NCBI RefSeq assembly: GCF_000346465.2
Contig: NC_034009.1
Location: 30,004,131-30,068,130, forward strand
Reading direction: 5' to 3'
Source: Prunus persica
Lineage: Eukaryota; Streptophyta; Magnoliopsida; Rosales; Rosaceae
DNA length: 64,000 bases
Positions 39,064 through 57,318 of this stretch are shown here, in pieces (the first letter of the stretch is position 1; each line of letters begins with the position of its first letter). The position numbers and the translations under genes are program-made. The notes beneath the pieces are model-generated. The model did not search any database. It was not told the DNA's origin and saw only the letters and a list, made by a program, of their open reading frames with translations.

Positions 39064-40835
39064 TCAGTACCCACGCACCCCTCTTGTCCTCAGAGAGAAT
39101 GGTGCCTTCTCTATGTTCAATCTTGGTGGGCTTTGCCTTCCAGACCCTCCAGCAGCATGTGCTGACTCAACCTTCAGCCCAGATTGAAACCTTGAAGGAA
39201 TTTGCTTATGAGATGAGGGCATGGCACTTTGTTCATTGTCACTCTCACTCTCATCAAACGCTATATCCTTCCCTGAAAGACTGGCATGGACTATGGCATC
39301 TCCATCTGAATCTAAACTTGAAGAAGTTGTTGACCTCTTCAATTCTTCACCTCGATTTTGCTCATTTTGTGATTCAGATTCACTTTTAAAGGACTCATAT
39401 CTGTCAGATAACCTTCCTCGTTTACTACCGGGACTATTTTGATCATCAGGATCATGAGATTCAGACCTAGACAGTTCCACTGCTGCTCTTGCAGCTGCTG
39501 CCGCATAAGCTGCAGACTCGAAAGCTGCTTGAGCAGCATCAGCTACATCCTTGTATTTCCTGTTCTTAAGTGAACCAGAGAACCTATCATCTTTTTCTGT
39601 CTCTTGAGAGAAAGCCTGCAAATTATCCGCTGATGCCGTGCCACTTGAACTGGCCGGTGGGTTTGGTGCAGCCTGGTTTTGATTCTTGTTCACATCCAAC
39701 TTCTCCTGCGTTATTGATCACACACACAGAGAACAAACCACATGCCATGAAAACATAATTGTCTAAGTCTCAGGGCAAATGACAGTTCAATTCTATTCCT
39801 CTTGTAATTCCTGTTTTTGTTTTCGAGTTGCATACCTCAGTGGAAACAGAAGTAGTTTCCTCCAGCTGCAGAACAATGCTGTTCTCTGCAGCAATTTCTT
39901 TGAGCACCTTCACTCTGATCTCCAAAACTGGCATCCTAGTTGACAGTTTTTGCATCATCTACAGAAACCCAATATCCACACAAAAATATGCAACTATTAA
40001 CAAGGGAAAAGTGGCAAAAGTAGTCAGAGACTTTTCCCTTTTCTTCTTTTTTTCTTTTAATGGCAAAAAGGAACAAGATCTCATTTATGTCATATTTGGT
40101 GTTTCTTTTGTCTCATTGAACAATTTCACAAATTCATATATTCACTTCCCAAAAAAGGAAATACATACCGTAAGGTTGACTCCACAATTGTTGCGCACTT
40201 CAATGGCACGAGCAGCAAATTCCTTGCCAAAACGATAGGTGAGAACCGTACGAATCTCTTGAAGCTCTGGGAAATCCCCACATCTTGAAGCCGCATAAAG
40301 CAAACTCGACGTTGCCTCCCTCAGTTCATCAGGACATACTCTGTAGATAAAACCAAACCACAAGCTTATCTGATCAGCCTAGCAAAGCTATGCATGAATA
40401 TAACACCACAAAAAGTAATTAAATGAGATCACTAGCAAACCTTTCTTGTTCAATGAGGTGAACCCTTTCAATCACGAGATTGCAGTAACGCTCTATCATG
40501 ACAAGCACATCCAACATATTCTGCTCCTTAATCACCTGCTCCACCTGCCAACACCAAAACAGAGCCTCTCAGTCGCAAAGTCAACGAGAAAAATAAATTA
40601 CCGAGAAAAAAGATTTGATCACAAAGTTAGAAGAAAATATAAATCCTACCCGAAGAAGAGCTCGTTCATGGTGACCAAGTTGGAGGAGCTGAAGAACATC
40701 AGAGCGGGCTTGGGAGAACTTGACCTGGCGCAGGTTCTTGAGGACAGCAAGGCGAGACAGAGCAAGATTCAAAAGTGGTTTGAGCTTGGAGGTCTTGTAA
40801 GTCCTTCCGAGCAAAGCATCGAGCTTTCTTCCCAT
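39064..40835 (-). CDS. ISTL: IST1-like protein (regulator of Vps4)
   Basis: ESCRT-III-associated factor with an Ist1/DUF292 domain, involved in multivesicular-body sorting on endosomes through LIP5 and SKD1/VPS4. Five exons on the minus strand: 40650-40835, 40441-40544, 40169-40340, 39836-39958, 39064-39705, giving 408 residues. The Ist1 domain covers about residues 5-175: LALSRLAVLKNLRQVKFSQA, ARSDVLQLLQLGHHERALLRV, the LVMIERYCNLVIER helix, then LYAASRCGDFPELQEIRTVL and FGKEFAARAIEVRNNCGV. The C-terminal half is disordered, with an Ala-rich helix (AAQAAFESAAYAAAAARAAV) and Ser-rich acidic sequence, as in plant ISTL proteins. The start at 40835 (MGRKLDALLG) fits the family; an ATG 11 codons upstream is in frame but not family-like. 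Confidence 0.93.
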
Positions 40836-43800
40836 ATCGCCTTCTTTCTTCTGTATAATTCCAGGCACAACCCAACAAACGAGCCCTGGATCGTTTGCTC
40901 CTTTACGAGATGACGACGATTGAGAGAAAGCACGAATGACTCGGTGACTGTACGACTTTCTATGAGTACATGGAGCTTCTTCGCTGCTTACGTGTTTTGT
41001 TTATGTGTTTTTGTAGACTTTTTGGCTTAAGGGCTAAGTCTCTAGATGGAGATGATGCAAATGTAGACGTGGTTTTAGTAAAACGCGGCTTATTAGTCTT
41101 AGATGGACAATTTCTGCGAAGAAAGCCAGAAAGCATCCAGTTGGTCAGACGCACTTCGGACACGTGGATCACGGTCCCCACGAAATGAAATCTTTCTATG
41201 GAATGGGTTTGTTTATGGTAAGTAACAGCTTCTTGTTTTGCTCTAGTGGTTAGGCAACAATGCAGGGTGCTTCCCAGATCTGGACAAACTGGTGCTGGTT
41301 CTGCCTATTGAGGAGGATTTTGGTGAAATTAGGGCAAGTGAAAGACGAAAACAATTTCTAATGAATGTTAATTCTGCTGTAATTCCTAAATGTGCAGGGT
41401 ATATATATATATATATAGGATGGATCAACTTTGTTCCTCAATCTTCCCAATTTGGTGGTTCGGTTAGGCGTCGTATTAGCAGTGGACCCATTACTTAGCA
41501 GTGGCCAAATGAATAACACAACCAACAAAATAGAAATAATATAGGATTATCCTCCAAGGCCTATACCCGACAAGTTAGTAGGGATGGCGATTGCTGAGGG
41601 CACTTTTGAGTGTGGTCTTGGTGACTTGTGAGGAGAAATGAATGTGAAGTGGAAGCTTCTTAGCGATCTTTTGTAAGACTGAACCCAAAAATTGCAAGAA
41701 ACCTATTAATTTGAATTCGTCAATCTCCATTTGACCACAGAAGATGGAACCTACCAACTAGTCTAGAAGGGTAAACTTATCAAAGCCTGTGGCCCACGCA
41801 ACGAAAATTTAACCCCACTGGCGGAAAGGGCTTTTGGTAGCATGTTACTATAGGATCATTATATTATTAAAAATGGCCGGCGGCTCTATTCTACCATTTT
41901 CTTGTCTTTTGTTATCTGAAACACGCGACGCAACAAGAGCTGCATATAAAATTACAATTCCCTCACGACAATTTTAAACACAATTCATATCATTACACTA
42001 GATTTGATTGAATATAATAAAAAGTAACAACACTTAGGCTGCATAGTGAAGGTTATATACAGTTGTCTTTGCAGCACAGATCACGCAATATAAGTACTGA
42101 AATTATACTCGCAAGCCCTACATATATATCTTTTTTGCAGCAGAGTCGATTAACTTTCGTGTGAACCTGCTTGGTTACTTTAAATTAGACTTGTGGAATC
42201 ATACGCGTTAATATAAAATTGTTATTTTACACAAGAAGTCTCTTCAGAAGTCTGCTCGTTGATCAAGCAAAGAAAAAAGGCAGAACCCACTAAGAATGGT
42301 TTAAGGTAACAATGACTGACGAGAGCGTGTAAAGACGGCGGAACTTACACTCGTGGTAGTTTAATTGACATTGCATACTGAAGATGAACGTTTATCCAAG
42401 ATACAGGTTGTGGATAGTTATTATTGTACAAGGGCTAGATATCAAATGATAAAATCAAAGGAAAGAATTGATCTCAGGTTACAAATGGAACAAGAACAAG
42501 AATACATCTGTTATTTATTAAACCAGCATATGTTTATGATTTTCAAGAACAAAATTACCATCTACACCAATCCAAATCATTACACCATAAGCTAAACACC
42601 CGTTTCTGATATTAACAATCGGGTTTATTGATGACTCCAAAAGCTTCTACCGAAAGTAATAATTGAAAACAATGGACAAGGCATATAACAAGTCACAACA
42701 TTTAGGTCAGAAATGGGCACACAGCAGTAGCTTTTTTCAAAATCTAATAAGCCCATCACCAAAAAGAAACAGAGCCTGCAATTGATTAAAACACGCCTCA
42801 TTTCTATGAATTTGGCAAAAGACCCATTGGACGAGCATGCCACTGCTCTCCAGATCGCAAGAGTTACAAAGTTTCTTCCCCGCATATAATCAAAATAAAC
42901 GCAATCCAAGCCAAATACTGTTTCCCCCACCCCCTGGGGATCCTACCACTGAATTTCAATCCGTTGCCTTGGGGACAGCCTGCAGGCGTCCTACCCTAAC
43001 ATTTTCCACTCTGGAACATATGTGCCAATTGCTAAATGAATCAACTTTTATGGATCCTTGAATGTTGTTGGGTGCAGAAACACCTGCCTAACAGATATCA
43101 TATGTACATATTCCATGGGACAAAATGACACACCAAGTAGCATGCCCCCCAACTGTATAGCAGATGACAATTTTATGGATTTTTGGGGTACTGTACAAGA
43201 ACTCTAGCAGCCTATTAGTTGGGATTTTGTCTTTTTATGTTATTTTCTTGAGTTCTTTTGAACGGCTGTAGGTCATATGCAAGTTTCTTATGGTTTCAAG
43301 GTTCACATCATCTTAGTCTCTTGTAATGAAAAATGGCAGAAATAAAAGGATGAATCATAACCAAATAGACAAACGAAATACAAGCCAATGATATCCTTTG
43401 TGATAAAAGAATACCAAATAAGCTAAGAGAAATTAATTTGAATAGAGCAGCTATTCTTTATAGATGAACAAAAAAAACAATCCCACATACTGAAGATAAG
43501 AAGGTTGAGACAGATGATTGGGTGGTAAGAAAACCAACGTATTGGAGAAGTCAAGAAAATAAAAACACACCTGCACAAGTAACACTTTCCAAAAGAACAT
43601 ATCCAGATATTTTTTAAGCCAACAGATACAACACAAAAATAGCCTACCGAAGGAACCTGAAGACAGCTGTTCGAAAGTGCTGGACAACAATTTCATGAAA
43701 TAAAATAAGGTAATGCACACATCCACAAACTACATTAGTTTAAAAGGAAATTACTTTCTTTAACTATATTTTTGTTTATTTATACAAATTAAATTATGTT

Positions 43801-45599
43801 TTTATTAGGCCCCTATTTACTTTAGATCATTGTGTATTTTATATTCCTATTCATTGAAACAGACACAGCCCAAAAAGGTTGCACCCACTGCCATAAGGGT
43901 ATACAACCTCTCAATGGACAGATCATATCAGAATATCTCAGCATTACAGGCACCAGACACAAATCTAAAGAATTTTGTTACACAAATTAGAATGCAATCT
44001 ATGGATTTAGCAAAAATCAAGAAGTAAATAGCCAGTCAAAGAATACGCAGTGAAAAATTACACTAGACACAATAAACACAAAAAGTACCCAAATAGAAAA
44101 ATTTATGCATTGAATATACTTACAAGTAGTGCAGGAGCATGGGGGCCATACCCTAAAAAATAAAAATCAAGATTAAAACTATAGATCTTAATGAAATACA
44201 CAGCCCACAAGGATGAAACTAAATTCATAGATTAAATTACTAAATCATATCTTTTAGATCCGGCAGCAGCCACATGCCTCCTGTGCAAGAGCCTCCAGAA
44301 TGACCATGGATCAGATGCAATGCAATCTCATTAGGATATGCATATTTTGAATGTAAGACAAACAAAAAGAAGTAACATAGAAAACCCTCAAGCACAGACA
44401 AAGACCGACAAAACATGTATGCCAGAATACAATTACATGGATTTAGTTTGACACCTAAGAAAACAAACATGGCGAGGTACAAGTCATCAATTGACCCATG
44501 TTCCAGAAAAACCACAGCATATTTCAGAATGCATGTACATGCACCTACACTTTCCGGATAACTAATACTTTCTCTTTTTTTGGGTCTGAAACCGGATAAC
44601 TAATACTATAGTAAATAAACAAATTAACAACTCTCACAATCTCACAAGCAAACCAAATAGAAAACACCCAAAAAAATAAAAAAACTTATAAAAAGTTATC
44701 AAATCTATGGCAGTGACACTGTTAGATTCAGTTTGAATAAATTTCCAAGTTTACAAAGAAGCTTTTATGTAGGAACAACATAAAGACAAATCATGCAACA
44801 CAGTGACATCTACTTTCAAGTCCCTCACAATATTCTCCCAATAAACAAACCAAGGTACCTTCTCCTGGGTTCCTTTTAAGCATCTAAGCACTGGAGTGTT
44901 GCCTCAAAGCAATGGCACATATCCTGAATGAAAAGTTAAATTAGAATCTCCAGAACCAAAGTAATTAAAATAAAGTGGCAATAAAGATACAACTGACAAA
45001 AAGGACACGAAAGGGAAAGATGTTAAACAAACCTTCGACCAATCATAACATAAGTTCTAAATACCACATTTTTTTTTAACAATGGAACTTCAATACAAGC
45101 AACAAAGAAAAAATATATACAAAAAGTACATAGTAAGGAAGCAAAGTAAAACAGGTATAAAAAAACCCAAAACTTTGGCAAAGGCTCAAGTATGTTTTGT
45201 AAACAACCCATGAAGATAAATATATCCTCTGTTGTTCAACAGATTGAATTGCAGAAACCATGTTCCAAGTACACATATAATCATGATGGAAAATTATAAT
45301 AGATGTAAATAATTTTCACATTGGCCAATCATGAATGATTACAGGGGGAAAAGACGCCTTTGGCTAGTTGTCTTACAATAGAAACAGTACACTCCACTGA
45401 AAGAACCCGCCAGTAATGAGTACTCCTGACCAAACATCACCCCTTTTGACTTCAACCATGCCAAAACTGTGTCAAAGCTCTCAGGCCATCACAGAGAAGA
45501 GAGATAATGCCCAATGATTAGAAACTGTATGAATTAGGTCAAAATGTACAAATATCTAGCGGAACAGGAATTCTGGAGTCAGAAAATCAGCAACAGGGT
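40836..45599. other. 4.8-kb intergenic region
   Basis: No convincing gene in either strand. Frames are short and lack recognisable domains. A short (TA)n run lies at about 41400-41417. The right part (about 42600-45600) is moderately less AT-rich and could include long or spliced 3' untranslated sequence of the PRP4-type kinase, but I cannot demonstrate it. Confidence 0.45.
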
Positions 45600-51204
<5,605 letters not shown>

Positions 51205-51816
51205 CAGGAAAATCTAGGGTTAGGGGTTGGTTTTTTGTCGTTTTATGATTTTGGGTTTTGCGAGGGGAGTCTGAATTATGTGAGTGAGCGAGCGAGAGAG
51301 AATGGTTTTTGGTTTTATGACTTTTCGAAGAAAATCAAATACTTCGAGATTGACAGCGTGACATATGGATATCCTTATTCGGGTCCAATGTCACGGTGGC
51401 TCATGGGCCAACCGAAGTTTTTTTTTATTTTAAATATTTATAAAAAAAACTCATTTCAGCATGATATACTTGCATTCGGAAGCTCCAGTAAGTGTTTAAG
51501 ATAAGAATTTGTTAGATATTTTTGAGTAATTTTTGGGTGTTTCGGGTACATTATGTGACTAATGTACCATTTAATAGATGAAAGACATATGGAATATTGA
51601 CAATGCAGCCCGCCACATGTTATAAAAAGAAATGCAGTAAGTTAGACAATAATTCAACATGTCCTATATTTATTGGATGGTACACCAGCCACGTGGTGTA
51701 CCCAGAACATATAAAAATTTCTCCATACTTCTAATCTCGGTCATTAGATTGTATCTAAGAAATTACCAACATATTTAATGAATGCAATACAATGGCTAAG
51801 ATTAGAAGTATGTAAC

Positions 51817-52748
<932 letters not shown>

Positions 52749-53180
52749 TATGTAACTAATCTTTAACATAAAATATTTATTGAAGAATCTCTCATATTTG
52801 TATATAGAGTATATTTAAAAAGAAAAACCTAAAACTAACCATTTTCTAATTTGTTTTTAGTATTTTTAAAAAATTTAAGAACTAATAAGAAAATGACAAG
52901 TGGCTAGTTTTCAGTTTTCGGTTTCTCTTTAAATAGGCTTACTAAGGGGTTTTTTTTAATGTCATATTAGAATGGGCCTATTTATGAAGGAAAAAAAAAT
53001 TCTTATCCACTTATTGTGCCAAACGAACATATTTTTCTTTCCCTCTCTGGAATTTAGGGTGCCTTTTTTTGTCAAAAATGTAGAGTGTCTTATATTCAAA
53101 TACCTTTCTTTTTGGCCTCATTTGTATAAATAAAAAAAATTAAAATTGTTACCAAATAACTTAACGAAAACGTGATGGAA

Positions 53181-53330
53181 TGTTAGGACTCGAGTTTCCA
53201 CATTGGAAAAATGGTATATCTTAGCACGACTTAACAGCTCTTGGGCACTCTTTTCTTACAACTTATAAGTTGATTTTCAGGAGGAAGTTCTACTCGTGGG
53301 CTTCTAATAATTGGTATCTGAACATGATTT
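53181..53330 (+). mobile_element. LTR/TRIM-like remnant with primer-binding site (tentative)
   Basis: Begins tgttaggactcgagtttcc, a style common at plant LTR starts, and is followed at about 53311 by ttggtatctgaaca, similar to the initiator-Met tRNA primer-binding site tggtatcagagc with mismatches. No second LTR or coding domain is seen. Weak evidence; boundaries approximate. Confidence 0.35.
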
Positions 53331-53793
53331 CATGCAGCAAATGGGCCCAATTCTACAGAAAGGGCAACCTATAGGTTGGATAAAATGAAGCAGCTTCAAA
53401 GGAAAAAAAAAGGGCTACCATCCGGGTAAGTGTGAATAAAGTAGCATCCTTCTTATTATGGCTGCTATGTGTCCAATAAGTTTTTTTTCTCGGTAACCAA
53501 AATAAAAATTATCAGCAATTCTGAAAATATCTTAGGGAATGAAAACAGATTTCTCATGGCATGGAAAATTGATTGTTTCTTTATGTACTTATATCATCAT
53601 GCAAGAATCTTGTTTCATGAAACCAAAAAAATATCGAATTGAAAACTATGATTTCCTGGCTTATATCTCACTTATTTGCATTCTATTATCAATTTCAATT
53701 CTCAAGAACAATGGCATGTATTACTAACTGCTAGGTAAATTTTGTATTCACACTAAAAAGGGAAAACAAATCACCTGGTAAAGTAAATTTACC

Positions 53794-54335
53794 CTAACAA
53801 TATAATTGATGTGTTTTACAAGTAGCAATCATAGCCCTTTGCTCCATTTGTTCAGTGGTGCCATCGAGCTCTTGAATTTCCAGAATTTCAACTCGACGGT
53901 TCATCTTCTTTCTCATCTTTATTGCCACATCTGCTGGTACAAATCTCCCACTCACACTTACCCTGCACTGCTGCTTCTCAATCAAATGTGTCTCTATTTC
54001 TTCAACATATTAATGGAAAGAGGATAGTTAGTTTTGGAATATATATTTGGAGTTAAATTTATGGACTTTGATGCCTACGTTTATGGATACCTTACCTTTC
54101 ATGTTTAGAAGTATTCTCCTTACTTTCCTGCAACATCCATTGCAGTCAATATTGAGCCTCATCGCCATGCAAAAATACTGCAATTGTACCCAAGAAAAAA
54201 CCAAAAACAGATATATAGCCCCATCAGAAATCTTCTTCTTTTTTTGGAAAGACGAAATTTAACCTTTGAGACATTATGTAAGCTTGACAAGGAAGAGACA
54301 GACAAAGATGCCACAGAACTTGCCTTTCCTGCCAT
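53794..54335 (-). CDS. Small heavy-metal-associated (HMA) domain protein, copy 1
   Basis: Three exons on the minus strand: 54264-54335, 54096-54177, 53794-53999, giving 119 residues. After a Ser-rich 24-residue N-terminus (MAGKASSVASL) comes an HMA-type fold with the metal-binding pattern DCNGC (Cys36 and Cys39), beta/alpha segments RRILLNMK and QQCRVSVSGRFVPADVAIKM, and RRVEILEIQEL. It resembles the HIPP/HMA copper-chaperone-like families but ends HQLYC without a CaaX box, so isoprenylation is not expected. Exon lengths 72 and 82 bp are identical to those of the neighbour at 54995-56070, pointing to tandem duplication. Function is unknown. Confidence 0.8.
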
Positions 54336-54994
54336 GAAGTTGGAAATGCCAGGACCTGAAATGAAATTTTGGGTTGTTTTGATGACTGGAGAAAGGTAAA
54401 TGGAAAAGGCAGCTGTGGAATATTGGGAATATGAAAGATTGTGAACCAATTGATATTCTACTTTTGAATCATCCCACCGAAATTCTTCCTTTTCGTTTTG
54501 GAATCTGACTATGCTTGAAGTTGAAAAAGAGGCTTTTTGTTTCTTCTGTGCGGCTTATTATATATCCTTAACTTCATTATAAATATTTGTCTGTTTCCTG
54601 TCACAATGGCAAGGCTAAGCATCACTTTTGCATAGCAACATTAGAAAGCATCTCTTTCTTGAACTCAAAGGTTTCTATTAAAGAAAATTTAAGGCCCCTC
54701 TCAGGATCCAGTTTTTCCAACCATCTCTTTTTCAAACAAACACAGTAACAGAACAACAAGTCAAGGATTTTGCCCAATCAATCTACCAATATGTCCCACT
54801 TATTTTACTATACGTTTCTATAAAAATTCATTTACAAAATGTGGAACCAAACCACCAACTTAAGTATGTACCAATCATCGATTAATCAGGGAGAAAAACT
54901 AATATTCATGTCCAATCCAATTGAAGGAATTAGGAAGACTTCTGATTTGAATTTCCCATAGCATCTTGGACTTCTCAATCTGGCTTGGAATTGA
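54336..54994. other. Intergenic between tandem HMA genes
   Basis: 659 bp serving as the promoter of copy 1 and the 3' region of copy 2. Nothing else recognised. Confidence 0.55.
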
Positions 54995-55964
54995 TCAACT
55001 TGAGGAAGAACGAAATATCCGTTTAATCAAGGCAAATTTGTTTAGAGGGTTCCTGTAAACAGCAGCAACTAGCGGACGGGCCGGTACTTTGGCTACTCTG
55101 GGATATCTGCAAATGAGTGTAACCTTCTTCTCCAATGCATTCACCACAACAGACTCTATCTCTGCTCAATCATGAAAACATGTTATAATGTTTACATCAC
55201 ATGTTTACAGTGCTAATAAAAGAAAGTAGATGAAAACACATGCAGGTGGTCCCATTTGGGAAGAGGAAGCTCCAAGGCCTAAGCCAAGAACTTGACTAGC
55301 AGACAATCACGTACAACTGTCATGGAATAAGTACCATACTATACTTATACTATAGCATTGAGCAGCTTTATAGTATTTGACCCTTACCTACTACTTGCTA
55401 CTGCAGCCAAAGTTTTCACAGCTCTGAGATGATAAATTACCCACCACGGGTCCACAGAGAACATGCATTTCCATTTTGCAAAAACAGAGCAAATGTTTTT
55501 ACCAGAGGCAGAACTCTTCGGTAATTACTCGAGAAAGGCCAGCATTATTTCAATATGAGATGTTCCATGCTCCCTAGAAATGTTATAATTTGTTTTTTAA
55601 CCGGTAAATCAAATGCTATTAGTTCATCAAAGCAATTACTCATACATGCAGTATCTTGTATAGGAGGCAGGCAAGCGATCAAGACTCTACTGATATTTGG
55701 AACAAAGACAAAAGGGTCCCTTTTAAAACCAACAAAATAAAAGAAAATTTTAAAAGCCCAGTCTCCAATTTGCCATGATAATCCAAAGCATATGAATGAA
55801 GGCTGCATAGGAATCTTACCACCCAATTTTGACATCATGTCTGCAAGTCTCTCTTGGCATTCAGTGCATCCTATATCAGCAGAGAGAACAACTTCCTGGA
55901 ACTGGTTTGAGGGAGCAAAAAACCAACAATAACTTAAGGTCTGAATATAAATGAATGCAGGAAT

Positions 55965-55995
<31 letters not shown>

Positions 55996-56070
55996 AACAA
56001 GAGGCATGGATAAAGATTCAGCAGAGGCGAGACTGGTTCCAGGAGAAAGTGATGAAGTGTTTGACTTCAT
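54995..56070 (-). CDS. Small heavy-metal-associated (HMA) domain protein, copy 2
   Basis: Three exons on the minus strand: 55999-56070, 55820-55901, 54995-55161, giving 106 residues. A Ser-rich N-terminus MKSNTSSLSPG is followed by FQEVVLSADIGC and the CxxC motif CTEC (Cys36-Cys39), then IESVVVNALEKKVTLICRYP and a basic tail ending IKRIFRSSSS. The CxxC falls at the same residue number as in copy 1. The acceptor of exon 2 could also be 6 bp later (at GAAGTT), dropping Phe-Gln; the chosen site fits the LVQEVVL pattern of relatives. A GA tract (CT on the coding strand) sits 7 bp inside intron 1. There is no CaaX box. Likely a cytosolic metal-binding or protein-interaction module; function unknown. 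Confidence 0.78.
55965..55991. repeat. (GA)13 microsatellite at HMA copy 2 donor
   Basis: CT on the coding strand, beginning 7 bp after the exon 1 donor. Confidence 0.9.
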
Positions 56071-57318
56071 TTTGATTCCAAATCATGAGAGCTCCTTGTT
56101 AGGCCATCAATACTGCAAGCCATGGCTTCGTTATGTTGCTTAAACAGAGCAAGAAGAAGAACCTCACACAGAGCAGGAAGGTAAGAAGTTCAATCCCATC
56201 TTGCAAGTAGAAAATGATCTAGCAGCAGCTACTGCTGTCCTGATGGAGCCTTCCTACTTTTTGAGGTACTTTGAGTCCTTTAGTACCGTTTGTTGGAGAG
56301 AAAGGGAGCGGAGATTAATGACAAAAAAAAAAACTTGTTAAAGCAGCAAATGGGAAAAGGAAAAGGTCTTTAGTTGACAACGATGCTTCATTCACAAATG
56401 GTAGCCACACAATCGCATTAGTGTGTGGCATTGGCGCACAAACTTTTCTTCTGCATACTTATTCCTCCGAAGTTACTTGACAATGATGTCGCGCAGTATA
56501 CTAAGTGCGGTACAGCTGTAAATAACAGTCAAATTATCTATTAAAGCACAGGTTTTAGTCGTAGTTTTGGTCTGTTCTTGCAAGTTTTCAACTATTTTTG
56601 TGACATAGGATCCTTGCCCAACCAGAACTCTATTTCTATTTGTAAAGAAAGCCAACTTGGAAAACAGTTGATATTATCTTAGATCTGTAACGTTACAAAG
56701 AACATAGGATAGGATCCCTGTCCTGTAGCAGTTCTGTTCAAAGGTGAGACCAAGTCAAATAAAAGGCTGGTCCCTAAATTATGACCAACGGACACTTTGC
56801 TGATGCTAAACATCATTACGTTGAGTTTGATCAAATCACAAACGACAAGAGCCTGATCGGGCACTAAAATCCTCGTGAGAGAATAGATTAATCCATGGTT
56901 CAGAAGGGCACACAGTCAATTACAAATCCCAAGGGTTCCTTCCGGAGTAGGGGACCAGCTCAAACATTATGCAAGTGACAGTTAAAAAGCTTTGACAACG
57001 AAAAAGAGTGACAGTTACGATTTTATTAAATCAAAAAACGATATACAAATTACATCCAACTGCTACCAAATGTGAAGACTGAAGAACTAAAAAGGTCATT
57101 TCTAACTGCGCCCAAAATTTCTGCCTGACATTTGCAGGGCTTCAGGCCCTTCAGGCTATTGTTGCATAAATAGTTAAATACGTACATGGAGAGATTTGGA
57201 TGCCATGACTTATCAAATGAACACTTCAAGAGATAACATTGCTGAGATTAGAGGGTCTAAAAAGAAAGCGGCATCCAATAGATGCACTAGAGCAAATATA
57301 TACTTGTGGATGAATAAA
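56071..57318. other. Intergenic, HMA promoter and BAH-Agenet 3' region
   Basis: 1.25 kb without a recognisable gene; small frames only. Confidence 0.55.

Noticed and set aside
42625..44515. Short minus-strand frames in the region beyond the PRP4K stop codon
   Set aside because: No domain, no consistent splice phases; could be spliced 3' untranslated sequence but cannot be shown.
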